Below are positions 27,144 through 38,122 of a stretch of 64,000 nt of DNA, piece by piece. The stretch comes from JAJEAO01 sp963667635 (GTDB lineage Bacteria > Acidobacteriota > Vicinamibacteria > Marinacidobacterales > Marinacidobacteraceae), in the NCBI GenBank assembly GCA_965232015.1, contig OZ246946.1, forward strand, positions 2,108,001 to 2,172,000, read 5' to 3'. Below the pieces are notes generated by a model. The model saw nothing but the letters and a program-made list of their open reading frames with translations. It did not search any database and was not told the DNA's origin. Position numbers and translations under genes: made by a program. The first letter of the stretch is position 1; each line of letters starts with the position of its first letter.

Positions 27144-27597
27144 TCTCACCCGACTCGTCTCCGTCGTCCAGATCCGAAGCGTCAGGCTCCAGGAGGCATT
27201 CTGTCGCTCCCTGGTGGAACCCTCGGAGGTCGCGGAGACAATCCAGGTCACGACTTCGCACCAGGCGGAGATCCTCCACGGTGAGGAACCTCGTGGTTCG
27301 CTTCGAGTCCTCGTGAGACTCGGTTGGGAGATCAGGGACCGCAATGACGACGAGACCCTCCAGGCCGAGATCCGGGGTACGTTCGAGCTCGATTATCACC
27401 TCCCGGACGACGAGCCCTTCTCCGATCAGGAGCTCCGGGCGTTCAGCGACTTCAACGCCGTGTTCAACGCTTGGCCCTACTGGCGCGAACTGGTCCAGTC
27501 GTCCCTGGCCCGGATGTCGCTGCCTACGCTGACTGTGCCAGTCTTCCGCGTCACGCCGAGGGACGACGCACCGGAGCCGCCCGGCGAAAACGATTGA
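27136..27597 (+). CDS. SecB-like chaperone, probably of a toxin-antitoxin-chaperone module
   Basis: The product is 153 residues. The C-terminal half has the SecB-type pattern: FELDYHLPDDEPFSDQEL, then FNAVFNAWPYWRELVQS, SLARMSLPTLTVPVF. In SecB the equivalent is a Tyr-x-Arg-Glu segment followed by a Pro-Pro-Leu stretch. SecB-like proteins linked to TA genes stabilise a folding-prone antitoxin and so gate the toxin. Start ATG 27136 follows GGAGG with about 8 bp spacing. The location directly after a HigB-like toxin supports this reading; a general SecB role is less likely with this context. Confidence 0.72.
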   Translation: MADLTRLVSVVQIRSVRLQEAFCRSLVEPSEVAETIQVTTSHQAEILHGEEPRGSLRVLVRLGWEIRDRNDDETLQAEIRGTFELDYHLPDDEPFSDQELRAFSDFNAVFNAWPYWRELVQSSLARMSLPTLTVPVFRVTPRDDAPEPPGEND

Positions 27598-27643
27598 ATC
27601 GGAGCCGCGGAGCGGACCGCTTCAGCTTCGCGCGACGGGGCCT

Positions 27644-28915
27644 TCAGTCCCGGAGGGTGGGTTGGTCCAGTAGAGACAGGGCGACCAGGAGCAGGGCGTT
27701 GCCTCCGGCCGTCACGTGCTCGTCGCGGCTCCACTCGTCCGGGCTGTGGCTGATGCCGTTCACCGATGGGATGAAGATCATGCCGGTCGGACATGCGCGC
27801 GACAGCATCTGCGCATCGTGCCCCGCTCCCGAGGGCATACGCCGGCAGGAGCCGTCCAGGACCCGGGCCGCCGCCTCCACGCGCCGGATGACGCGCTCGT
27901 CGAAGTGATTCGGGGGAAAACGCGCCAGCTCCCGACGCTGGTACCGGACTCCTTCGTCGGCGCAGATCCGGTCGAGGCCTTCGAAGTAGAGACGCTCCGC
28001 CTCGAGGAGCCGATCGGAGTCGGGGTTCCTGATGTCCACCGAGAAGACAACCCGGCCGGGGACGACGTTGACGAGCCCTGGCGAGGGCGCCATCCGCCCG
28101 ACCGTCGCGACCTGCCCGGGAATCTCGGAAGCGATCCGTCGGGCGAGCACCGTGGCCTCGGCGGCGGCGAGCCCGGCGTCGCGCCGGAAGGACATCGGGG
28201 TCGTGCCGGCGTGGTTGGCGGCGCCAATGATCGTGATCTCCTCCCAGAGGATGCCCTGCACCCCGGTCACGGCGCCGAACAGGATGTTCTCGGACTCGAG
28301 CACCGGACCCTGCTCGATGTGGAGCTCGACGCACGCGAACGGGACCGGTCCGGGAACCGGAGTCTCGCCGAGGTAGCCGATGACTTCGAGCTCCGCCCCG
28401 AGCGTCGTCTCGCCGTCGGGACTCTCCAGCGCGTGCGCCGCTTCCGCGGTCATCCCCCCGATGTACACGTAGCTGCCCATCATGTCGGGGTGGTAGCGGG
28501 AGCCCTCCTCGTTCGAGAAGAAAGCGATCTCGAGCGGCCGGACCGTGGAGACACCCTCGTCGTTCAGCGTCCGAACGATCTCGAGCGCCGCGAGCACCCC
28601 GAGGTTGCCGTCGTAGCGACCGCCGTTGCCGACGGTGTCCACGTGCGAACACAGGAGGACCGGCGCGAGGTCAGGCGATCCGGTTCCCGGACGTCGGCCG
28701 AAGCAGTTCCCGATCCGATCCACCCGGACCTCGAGCCCCGCCTCCTCCATCCACGCCCTCACCCGGTCGCGGCCCCGGCCGTCGGCCTCGGTGAAGGCGA
28801 GCCGCTGGGCGCCGCCTTCCGGGGTCGCGCCGATCTGGGCGAGCTGGACGATGGACTCGACGAGCCGGCGGCCGTTGATCCGGAGGCCGGGGTCAGGGAC
28901 GAGGGCGTCAGTCAT
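27644..28915 (-). CDS. M20-family Zn-dependent amidohydrolase (carbamoylase / allantoate amidohydrolase type)
   Basis: The product is 423 residues. Metal-binding residues appear in order: His in LLCSHVDTV, Asp in RYDGNLGVLAAL, the Glu pair in FFSNEEGSRYHP, His in ELHIEQGPVLE and His in NGISHSPDEWS. The dimerisation domain carries GAANHAGTTPMSFRRDA. Members hydrolyse N-carbamoyl amino acids, allantoate or ureidoglycine; HIEQGPVLE is shared by all, so the substrate remains open. It is preceded on the same strand by the BNR-propeller gene region but separated from it by a short GC-palindromic gap. Confidence 0.9.
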   Translation of the reverse strand: MTDALVPDPGLRINGRRLVESIVQLAQIGATPEGGAQRLAFTEADGRGRDRVRAWMEEAGLEVRVDRIGNCFGRRPGTGSPDLAPVLLCSHVDTVGNGGRYDGNLGVLAALEIVRTLNDEGVSTVRPLEIAFFSNEEGSRYHPDMMGSYVYIGGMTAEAAHALESPDGETTLGAELEVIGYLGETPVPGPVPFACVELHIEQGPVLESENILFGAVTGVQGILWEEITIIGAANHAGTTPMSFRRDAGLAAAEATVLARRIASEIPGQVATVGRMAPSPGLVNVVPGRVVFSVDIRNPDSDRLLEAERLYFEGLDRICADEGVRYQRRELARFPPNHFDERVIRRVEAAARVLDGSCRRMPSGAGHDAQMLSRACPTGMIFIPSVNGISHSPDEWSRDEHVTAGGNALLLVALSLLDQPTLRD

Positions 28916-28955
28916 CTAGATGCCGGCGCCGGCGCGCCGGCGGCGCTCCACAGCG

Positions 28956-31994
<3,039 letters not shown>

Positions 31995-32114
31995 CGGGAA
32001 CGAAGCCTCCAAGGTGAGCGCGGCCCGGGCGCCGGCGCGATGGGACGGCCGGGAGGGCCGCAGCGAACCGGGTCCGGATGGGGCCCCGGCGGGCGGCGAA
32101 TAAGGGCTCCGATT

Positions 32115-32804
32115 CTACCCGGGCCGACGCCGGGAACTCCCGGAGCCTCTTGGCCTTGGCGCGGAACTCCGTGGCGCCCGTGAGCCGGCCCCGACGCCGC
32201 GCGGCGCGCGAGGACGGGCGCGACCGCCGGAAGTCGCTTCGCCGCCCCCCCGGAGTGTCGGGGGCGGCATCGAGCGACCGGAACCGTTCCCCGACCGGGG
32301 CGTTCCCCGCCAACCGCGGGGAGGCCGGGAGGCCGCCCGACCATCGCGCGCCTTCCGCCGGGCGGCGTCCCGGAGAGCCCGCCGCGCCGCATCCGATGCG
32401 CTGCGTACCGCCGATGCCCGACGCGCGCTCCCACGGCTGCGACGGGGCTCCGCGCGAAGCCGGGCGCGGACGGACGACGTCACGCTCTCCCGGTACCGAA
32501 CCGCACCACCCAGCACCCGGAGCCCCGGCTCCAGCCCCCCGACGAGAGCGAACCGGGCCGTTCCCCGCGCGGCGAGCTCCAGGATGTCGCCATCGCCGCG
32601 CGCCCACCCGATGAGGAAGTCGAAAGCGTCGTCGTCGAGGTCGGCGAGCGTGACGGTGAGCACTCGCTCCGGCGGCGGATTCGACGCGGGCTGCGACCAG
32701 ACCGGCGCCGAGATCGCCGTCAGCCCACCCACGACCGATGGTGCGAGCATCGCCCGGGCCCGAAGCAGCCGCCGGGAGAGCCCGGGCACAGAGAACGCAA
32801 GCAT
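32115..32804 (-). CDS. Hypothetical secreted protein with Arg-rich C-terminus
   Basis: The frame encodes about 229 residues. The N-terminus (MLAFSVPGLSRRLLRARAML then VVGGLTAISAPVWSQ) looks like a signal peptide. A short plausible globular segment follows (RVLTVTLADLDDDAFDFL to LEPGLRVLGGAVRYRES). The remaining ~120 residues are rich in Arg, Ala, Ser and Gly, which suggests that the true gene is shorter or frameshifted near residue 120. It is divergent from the gene at 32950. No family was recognised. Confidence 0.45.
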   Translation of the reverse strand: MLAFSVPGLSRRLLRARAMLAPSVVGGLTAISAPVWSQPASNPPPERVLTVTLADLDDDAFDFLIGWARGDGDILELAARGTARFALVGGLEPGLRVLGGAVRYRESVTSSVRARLRAEPRRSRGSARRASAVRSASDAARRALRDAARRKARDGRAASRPPRGWRGTPRSGNGSGRSMPPPTLRGGGEATSGGRARPRAPRGVGAGSRAPRSSAPRPRGSGSSRRRPG

Positions 32805-32949
32805 CGTCAGGTGGTGCAAGCAAACCACAGGCCTCCAACCGGAGCCCCCGGTATGCGGTCGTTCCGTGAGATCCTGTTCCACCCGGAGTCTCCCGGGATC
32901 CCGACGTGATGCGCAGCCTGCCAGCTCCGTCCGACCGAGGTTCTCCCAG

Positions 32950-34509
32950 GTGACCGGAGACGCATCCGCCGGCCGCCTCTGGTACTGCGTGCGGCGAGAC
33001 GGCGTGGCGAGGCGATCCGGCTGGACTCCGGAAGTGCCCCTCGGCGAACTGGCGCGCCGGGTGCGGGCCTCCCCGGGGGAACGGATCGAAGTCTCGATTG
33101 CGCGGGACTTCCAGCCGGTGCCGTGGAACCGCGCCTCACGGGTCTTCATCCCCCGAGCGCGGGGGCGGATCGGGATCGAAATATCCGGTGGCCCTCACGT
33201 TGAACGGCTCGCTCCAACCCGGATGATCGCCGCGAACCTCAGCTTCCCGCGGGCTATCGAGCGCTTCCGGGAACGCTATGACCTGACGGCGGCAGACCTC
33301 GAGGCGACGGGAGGGTTGCGATCGTTTTCGGCCCGTCAGATTCTCCTGCCCTCCGGTGAGACGGCGGACTGCCCCGAGCTCTTCCGTTGCCAGAGGCTGA
33401 TCCCACCGGAGCCGGCGGCCGGGCGAGACCGGGAGGCCGAGCTTGCGGACGGCATCGGTCGCTGGATGCTCACGAACCTCGGCACCGACGGCGCGCTTCC
33501 CTACAAGTACTGGCCCAGCCGAGGTGAGTATTCGCCGGCGGACAACGCGATCCGTCGCTTCCTCGCCTCGATCGCCCTCGCCCGACTCGGAGAGATGCGA
33601 GACGACGCAGCGATCCGGGAAGGGGCGCGCCGCAACCTCCGATTCAACCTGAAGCGCTACTTCGTGAATCTCGGCGATGGCCGCGGCGTCATCGCGGAGA
33701 AGACCGGTGCGAAACTCGGTGCGGCCGCGCTCGCCGGGCTGGCGATTCTGGAGAGTCCGGCCGCAGCCTCCTTCCGTACCGAGCTGGAGATGCTGACCCG
33801 GGCGGTGGACTCCCTCGCCGATGCGGAGTCGGGCTTTCGCACCTTCTTCTTCCCCGCCGAGCGCGACGGTCAGAACTGGAACTTCTACTCGGGCGAAGCG
33901 CTGCTGTTCTGGGCCGAGCGCCGGCGGCGAGGCTGGCCAGGCGCGCCATCTCTACGGCGATGCGCCACCGCGTTCGCGCTCTGCCGCGACCGCCACCGCC
34001 GGAACCGGAACCCCGCCTTCATCCCGTGGCACACCCAGGCCGCGGAGTCGCTGTTCGAGCAGTCCGGGGACCGGGCATTTGCGGATTTCGCGTTCGAAAT
34101 GAACGACTGGCTGCTCCCCATGCAGCAGTGGGAGGAGCTGGATCCCGATCTCCGCGGCCGGTTCTACGACCCCCTGCGACCCCACTTCGGCCCCCCGCAC
34201 GCCGCATCCACCGGCGCCTACCTCGAGGGGCTCGCGGATGCGGCGTTGCTCGCCGGCCTGGTCGGCGACCACGCACGCGAAGCGGCCTACGAGCGGGTGA
34301 TCCAACGGGGGTTCCGGTCCCTGCGGCAACTGCAGTTCCGCAGCTCCGAGGATGCGTTCTACATCCACCACCGCCGGCGGGTGCTGGGCGCCCTCCGCGT
34401 CGAGGCCTACGACAACGCGGTGCGGGTGGACTCGGCCGCCCATGCCCTCGCCGCGGCCGTCAAGCGGCTGGGGCAGCGGACTCAGGCCGCCGGCGCCCGA
34501 GCGAAGTAG
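32950..34509 (+). CDS. Uncharacterised protein with probable (alpha/alpha) toroid domain
   Basis: The product is 519 residues with no signal peptide. After ~150 residues of mixed structure (VRRDGVARRSGWTPEVPLGE at the start), helical repeat-like segments follow with aromatic and acidic spots: LGTDGALPYKYWPSRGEYS, ADNAIRRFLASIALARLG, GQNWNFYSGEALLFWAE, NPAFIPWHTQAAESLF, NDWLLPMQQWEEL, ASTGAYLEGLADAALLAG. This pattern resembles alpha/alpha-toroid glycosidases, epimerases or cyclases, but no family was named. The start GTG at 32950 gives VTGDASAGRLWYCV. It is convergent with the dioxygenase gene, overlapping it by 28 bases, and both adjoin the Gly-Asp repeat gene. Confidence 0.75.
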   Translation: MTGDASAGRLWYCVRRDGVARRSGWTPEVPLGELARRVRASPGERIEVSIARDFQPVPWNRASRVFIPRARGRIGIEISGGPHVERLAPTRMIAANLSFPRAIERFRERYDLTAADLEATGGLRSFSARQILLPSGETADCPELFRCQRLIPPEPAAGRDREAELADGIGRWMLTNLGTDGALPYKYWPSRGEYSPADNAIRRFLASIALARLGEMRDDAAIREGARRNLRFNLKRYFVNLGDGRGVIAEKTGAKLGAAALAGLAILESPAAASFRTELEMLTRAVDSLADAESGFRTFFFPAERDGQNWNFYSGEALLFWAERRRRGWPGAPSLRRCATAFALCRDRHRRNRNPAFIPWHTQAAESLFEQSGDRAFADFAFEMNDWLLPMQQWEELDPDLRGRFYDPLRPHFGPPHAASTGAYLEGLADAALLAGLVGDHAREAAYERVIQRGFRSLRQLQFRSSEDAFYIHHRRRVLGALRVEAYDNAVRVDSAAHALAAAVKRLGQRTQAAGARAK

Positions 34510-35225
34510 CCGCGACCAGGCCCCGGGAGCACGTCGAAGATCAGGTGGATCCGGCGCTCGTCGGAGGGATTCCGGGCCTCGTGCCTCACCTTGTTGTCGA
34601 AGGCCCAGAGCTCGCCCTCCCGCATCACGACAGCCTGACCGCCTGCCGTGAGCGCGCTCCCCCCGGCGCTTCGCAGGACGAGGTGGAATCGGTCGCGGAT
34701 GCGGTAATACGCGCCGAAGTCGGTGTGGGGCCGCACCCAACCCTGCGGCAAGAGCGCCACGAGAGCGACCCGCCCCAGTTCCCCCTCCTGCAACGAAGCA
34801 ACGCGTCGGCAGAAGGACAGGATCTCGGGGAAGTTGGCGGCGGCGCGCATCGTCCGAGTCTCGTGCACGTCGTTCGCGTTGCGCGCGCCGGGGGGTAGGG
34901 GCTTCCGAGCGGCGCGCAGGAAGATGTTGAGCGTGTCCCGCTGACACCGCACCTTGCGCTGACGGCTGGTGTCGTCAAACCACCTCCCTTGCTCCGCCTC
35001 GACTTCCGCGAGCAGGGGAGCCGTGTCGAGTCCGGCCGCGATGTGGACGAATCGCGCCGCGGGATCGAGCGTGGTGGGGTCGGGAAGGACGAGCGCCCCT
35101 CGATCGGAGCCGTTCCGACCGCCGATGACCCGACGCCATCCGGCCCGCATCCACCGCGGGAACAAGGATGAACTCGCGCCTACCGGGTGGCCAGGCTGCG
35201 GAGGCATGGAGGCCGCGTCCGTCAC
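34482..35225 (-). CDS. Aspartyl/asparaginyl beta-hydroxylase-family Fe(II)/2-oxoglutarate dioxygenase
   Basis: The product is 247 residues. The iron site HxD is in WVRPHTDFGAYYRI, the distal His in WAFDNKVRHEARNPS, and the 2-oxoglutarate-binding Arg in DERRIHLIFDVL. Family members hydroxylate Asp or Asn in proteins, lipid A acyl chains (LpxO) or amino acids. The start GTG at 35223-35225 lies 27 bp downstream of the stop of the Gly-Asp repeat gene, on the same strand, so cotranscription is likely. This makes the Asp residues of that protein a candidate substrate, by inference. An ATG at 35207 is an alternative start. Confidence 0.85.
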   Translation of the reverse strand: MTDAASMPPQPGHPVGASSSLFPRWMRAGWRRVIGGRNGSDRGALVLPDPTTLDPAARFVHIAAGLDTAPLLAEVEAEQGRWFDDTSRQRKVRCQRDTLNIFLRAARKPLPPGARNANDVHETRTMRAAANFPEILSFCRRVASLQEGELGRVALVALLPQGWVRPHTDFGAYYRIRDRFHLVLRSAGGSALTAGGQAVVMREGELWAFDNKVRHEARNPSDERRIHLIFDVLPGPGRGYFARAPAA

Positions 35226-35252
35226 GCGGTGGGAAGCGTCTGGACCGGTGGC

Positions 35253-36299
35253 CTAGTCGCCGTCCCCATCTCCATCTCCGTCGCCGTCGCCATCGCCATC
35301 GCCATCTCCGTCGCCATCCCCGTCTCCGTCGCCATCGCCATCTCCGTCGCCGTCTCCATCGCCATCGCCGTCCCCGTCTCCGTCGCCATCTCCATCTCCA
35401 TCGCCGTCCCCATCTCCATCTCCGTCGCCGTCTCCATCGCCATCCCCGTCCCCGTCGCCGTCTCCATCGCCGTCCCCGTCGCCATCTCCGTCCCCGTCGC
35501 CATCTCCATCTCCGTCGCCGTCGCCGTCCCCATCACCGTCCCCGTCGCCATCTCCGTCCCCGTCGCCATCGCCGTCTCCATCTCCATCGCCGTCTCCATC
35601 GCCATCGCCGTCTCCGTCCCCGTCGCCATCGCCGTCCCCATCGCCATCTCCGTCGCCATCGCCATCGCCATCGCCGTCCCCGTCGCCATCTCCGTCCCCG
35701 TCGCCATCTCCGTCCCCGTCGCCATCGCCGTCTCCATCTCCGTCCCCGTCGCCATCTCCGTCGCCATCCCCGTCTCCGTCGCCATCCCCATCTCCATCGC
35801 CATCGCCATCTCCGTCGCCATCCCCGTCCCCATCGCCATCACCGTCCCCATCCCCGTCTCCATCTCCGTCGCCATCGCCGTCTCCATCTCCATCGCCGTC
35901 TCCATCGCCATCGCCATCGCCGTCTCCGTCCCCGTCGCCGTCTCCGTCGCCATCTCCGTCCCCGTCGCCATCTCCGTCCCCGTCGCCATCGCCGTCCCCG
36001 TCGCCATCGCCATCGCCATCCCCATCGCCGTCGCCGCCACCGGGACTCTGCTGCACGGAACTCCCCGCAGTCCCACCTCCTGCGCCGCCCTGGCCAGGCG
36101 CCCCGGGCGAACTCGACTCGGAGGGGGCAGGCAGGCGCGGCGCCGTCGGGATCAGCCCGTCCTGCTCAGGCGCGCAACTCGCCGATCCGACGACCACCAC
36201 TCCCAGCCACAGCACGAACCGGGCGAGACCAGCGACGAATCCAGAAGTCCCCGCGTCCCCCTCGGAGGCATCCTTGGCCCAATAGACGATCCGTTCCAT
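35253..36299 (-). CDS. Secreted or membrane-anchored protein ending in ~130 perfect Gly-Asp dipeptides
   Basis: The product is 348 residues. Residues 1-40 start MERIVYWAKDASEG and contain a hydrophobic segment (FVLWLGVVVVGSASC), a signal peptide or weak lipobox with Cys42. A Pro/Ser/Gly linker to about residue 88 leads into uninterrupted Gly-Asp pairs that run to the stop codon. The array covers 35256-36035. All Gly and both Asp codons are used in mixed order while the peptide stays invariant. The region is a 130-fold acidic, flexible tail likely to bind cations such as Ca2+. The start ATG (36297-36299) is chosen for the signal. No globular domain is present. The dioxygenase gene follows in the same operon. 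Confidence 0.85.
   Translation of the reverse strand: MERIVYWAKDASEGDAGTSGFVAGLARFVLWLGVVVVGSASCAPEQDGLIPTAPRLPAPSESSSPGAPGQGGAGGGTAGSSVQQSPGGGDGDGDGDGDGDGDGDGDGDGDGDGDGDGDGDGDGDGDGDGDGDGDGDGDGDGDGDGDGDGDGDGDGDGDGDGDGDGDGDGDGDGDGDGDGDGDGDGDGDGDGDGDGDGDGDGDGDGDGDGDGDGDGDGDGDGDGDGDGDGDGDGDGDGDGDGDGDGDGDGDGDGDGDGDGDGDGDGDGDGDGDGDGDGDGDGDGDGDGDGDGDGDGDGDGDGDGDGDGDGDGDGDGDGDGDGDGDGDGDGDGDGDGDGDGDGDGDGDGD
35256..36035 (-). repeat. Hexanucleotide-based coding array (130 Gly-Asp units)
   Basis: On the minus strand every unit is GGN followed by GAT or GAC, with no interruption over 780 bases. Other frames through it give changing residues (for example Val/Ile alternating with Ala, Ser, Pro or Thr on the plus strand). 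Only the Gly-Asp frame is invariant. Confidence 0.92.
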
Positions 36300-36415
36300 A
36301 CGTACCAGTCGAGAAACCGTACCAAAGTCCCGCGACACGTTTCCACAAGGAAGCCGCCGCCGCTCTGGTAGGTTTTCCGCCACACCCATATCGAGTCGCC
36401 GGAGGGGTCAGAATC

Positions 36416-37426
36416 ATGAGAAACCGCGTTCCCGTCATCGGTCGGATCGCCGCCAGCGTGACCGTGGCGCTCCTCGCCGGTCCCTTCGCCATCGCCCAGT
36501 CCGGCAGCGAAACGGCGCTCGAAGATGAATGGGCGCGACTCGAGCCGCTCTCCGGCGGCAGCATGGGGCTCGCCGCAATCCACCTCGAGAGCGGACGCAC
36601 TGCCTTCCTGAACCCGGACGAGCCGTTCCCGATGGCGAGCACTTACAAGGTGCCGATCGCGGTAGAGCTGCTGCGACGCGTGGACGAAGGCGAGTTCGCC
36701 CTCGACCGGATGGTGGAGCTGGATCCTTCCGACCTCTCCCCGGGGAGCGGCACGCTGAGTCGCCTGTTCGACGATCCGGGGGTCTCGCTCTCCATCCTCA
36801 ACCTCATGGAGCTGATGCTCCTGATCAGCGACAACTCGGCGACCGATCTCTGCTTGCGCGCCGCCGGAGGTGGTGAGCGCGTCACCGAACGGATGCGCGA
36901 ACTGGGCGTCGAGGGCGTCCACGTCGCCCGCTCCACCGCCGACCTGATCACCGATTACGTCGGCGCCGACGACCTCCCGCCGCGCGACGAGCGAACGCGC
37001 GCCACCTACACCGAACACTACGGGCGCGTCTCCGACGACATGCGGGAGCAGGCCCGCAACCAGTTCGAGTCCGATGTTCGCGACACCGCCACGCCGCGGG
37101 GCATGGCGGACCTGCTCCAGAAGATATGGAACAGCGAGGGCCTCTCCACCGACAGCCGGGATCTGCTCATCGACATCATGGAGCGCTGCGAAACCGGCGC
37201 CGGTCGGATCAAGGGACGCCTCCCGGAGGGGACTGTGGTGGCGCACAAGACGGGCACCATCGGGCGCACCACGAACGACGTGGGGATCATCACGTTGCCG
37301 GGGGACGCCGGGCACGTCGTCATGGTCGGGTTCGTGAAGGAGTCCGATCTCCCGGTGCCCGGACGTGAAACGGCGATCGCCGAAGCCTCCCGCGCCGCGC
37401 ACGACTACTTCCTCTTCGTGCGCTGA
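36416..37426 (+). CDS. Class A beta-lactamase-like serine hydrolase with atypical omega region
   Basis: The product is 336 residues with a signal peptide (IAASVTVALLAGPFAIAQ). The active-site Ser and Lys are in STYK (75-78), the SDN motif is at 138-140, and KTG at 278-280. The stretch where class A enzymes have ExxLN reads VARSTADLITDYVGADD, so the deacylation Glu166 and Asn170 are not apparent, and the following segment is longer than usual. It may be a beta-lactamase with a rearranged loop or a DD-peptidase-like enzyme. GGAGG lies about 9 bp before ATG 36416. It is divergent from the Gly-Asp repeat gene. Confidence 0.82.
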   Translation: MRNRVPVIGRIAASVTVALLAGPFAIAQSGSETALEDEWARLEPLSGGSMGLAAIHLESGRTAFLNPDEPFPMASTYKVPIAVELLRRVDEGEFALDRMVELDPSDLSPGSGTLSRLFDDPGVSLSILNLMELMLLISDNSATDLCLRAAGGGERVTERMRELGVEGVHVARSTADLITDYVGADDLPPRDERTRATYTEHYGRVSDDMREQARNQFESDVRDTATPRGMADLLQKIWNSEGLSTDSRDLLIDIMERCETGAGRIKGRLPEGTVVAHKTGTIGRTTNDVGIITLPGDAGHVVMVGFVKESDLPVPGRETAIAEASRAAHDYFLFVR

Positions 37427-37544
37427 TCCGCGCGCCGGGCCCTCTATACGACGCTGACGCTCGAGGCGCTCGCGATGAGCGAGAGACTGGAAGGCTCCCG
37501 CTTCCGCTCGAGGCGCCGCCGCACGAGGGCTGCGACGAGACCGA

Positions 37545-37802
37545 CTATGCGGGGATGCCCAGCTTGGCCTCGATCCGGGCGACCCGCTCGCGAATGCCCA
37601 TGACCTCGGACCGCAGGCCGCCTATCTCCCGCCGAAGCTCCAGGCGCTCCTGGCGGGCCTGCCCGAGGCCGTCGCGAACAGCCTCGCGCAGGTCGCCGAT
37701 CTCATGCCGGATCTCGCGGCGGATCGCCCACCACGCCGCCACGATGGCCCCGAGATTCGCGAGGCCGACCGGCACCGCAGTCAGGAGCAGATCACTGTTC
37801 AC
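37545..37802 (-). CDS. Small membrane-anchored coiled-coil protein (second)
   Basis: The product is 85 residues from a GTG at 37800-37802 preceded by a G-rich ribosome-binding stretch. One membrane segment (VPVGLANLGAIVAAWWAI) precedes a charged heptad helix (IRHEIGDLREAVRDGL, QERLELRREIGGLRSEV, RERVARIEAKLG). It is architecturally like 25478-25762, including the position of the helix. The function is unknown. Confidence 0.6.
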   Translation of the reverse strand: MNSDLLLTAVPVGLANLGAIVAAWWAIRREIRHEIGDLREAVRDGLGQARQERLELRREIGGLRSEVMGIRERVARIEAKLGIPA

Positions 37803-38122
37803 TGGACACCCCCCATCGGATAGGCGCGAGGCTCCTTCCATCGTCGCGGCACCGTCCCCTGTTTCGGTCATGACGTGAGCGACGCGGACCACCGCCGCAT
37901 CCGCCGCCCGCTACCCAGGTCATTGGTTGCAGACTAGCAGCACGACGGACCGAGGCATGCGCGGTCGCTTGAGTCACGGAGGGCCACCGGCGGATTCCCG
38001 GGGGCGGCCGGCCGTCCGCGCACCCGCGCCGGAGCGCTGGTTCGCCACCGCGCGAGGGCTACAGGGCGGGATGGTCGCAGGTGCAGCCAGAGTATCGGCG
38101 ACGCGATCCCCGGGGCGTCCGC
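37803..38122. other. Intergenic stretch, no gene recognised
   Basis: About 320 bases between the small coiled-coil gene and the first PD-(D/E)XK gene. No repeat, hairpin or convincing frame was seen. Confidence 0.5.

Noticed and set aside
35187..36371. Plus-strand hydrophobic repeat protein (Val/Ile alternating)
   Set aside because: Residues vary between units, whereas the minus Gly-Asp frame is invariant and has a signal segment.
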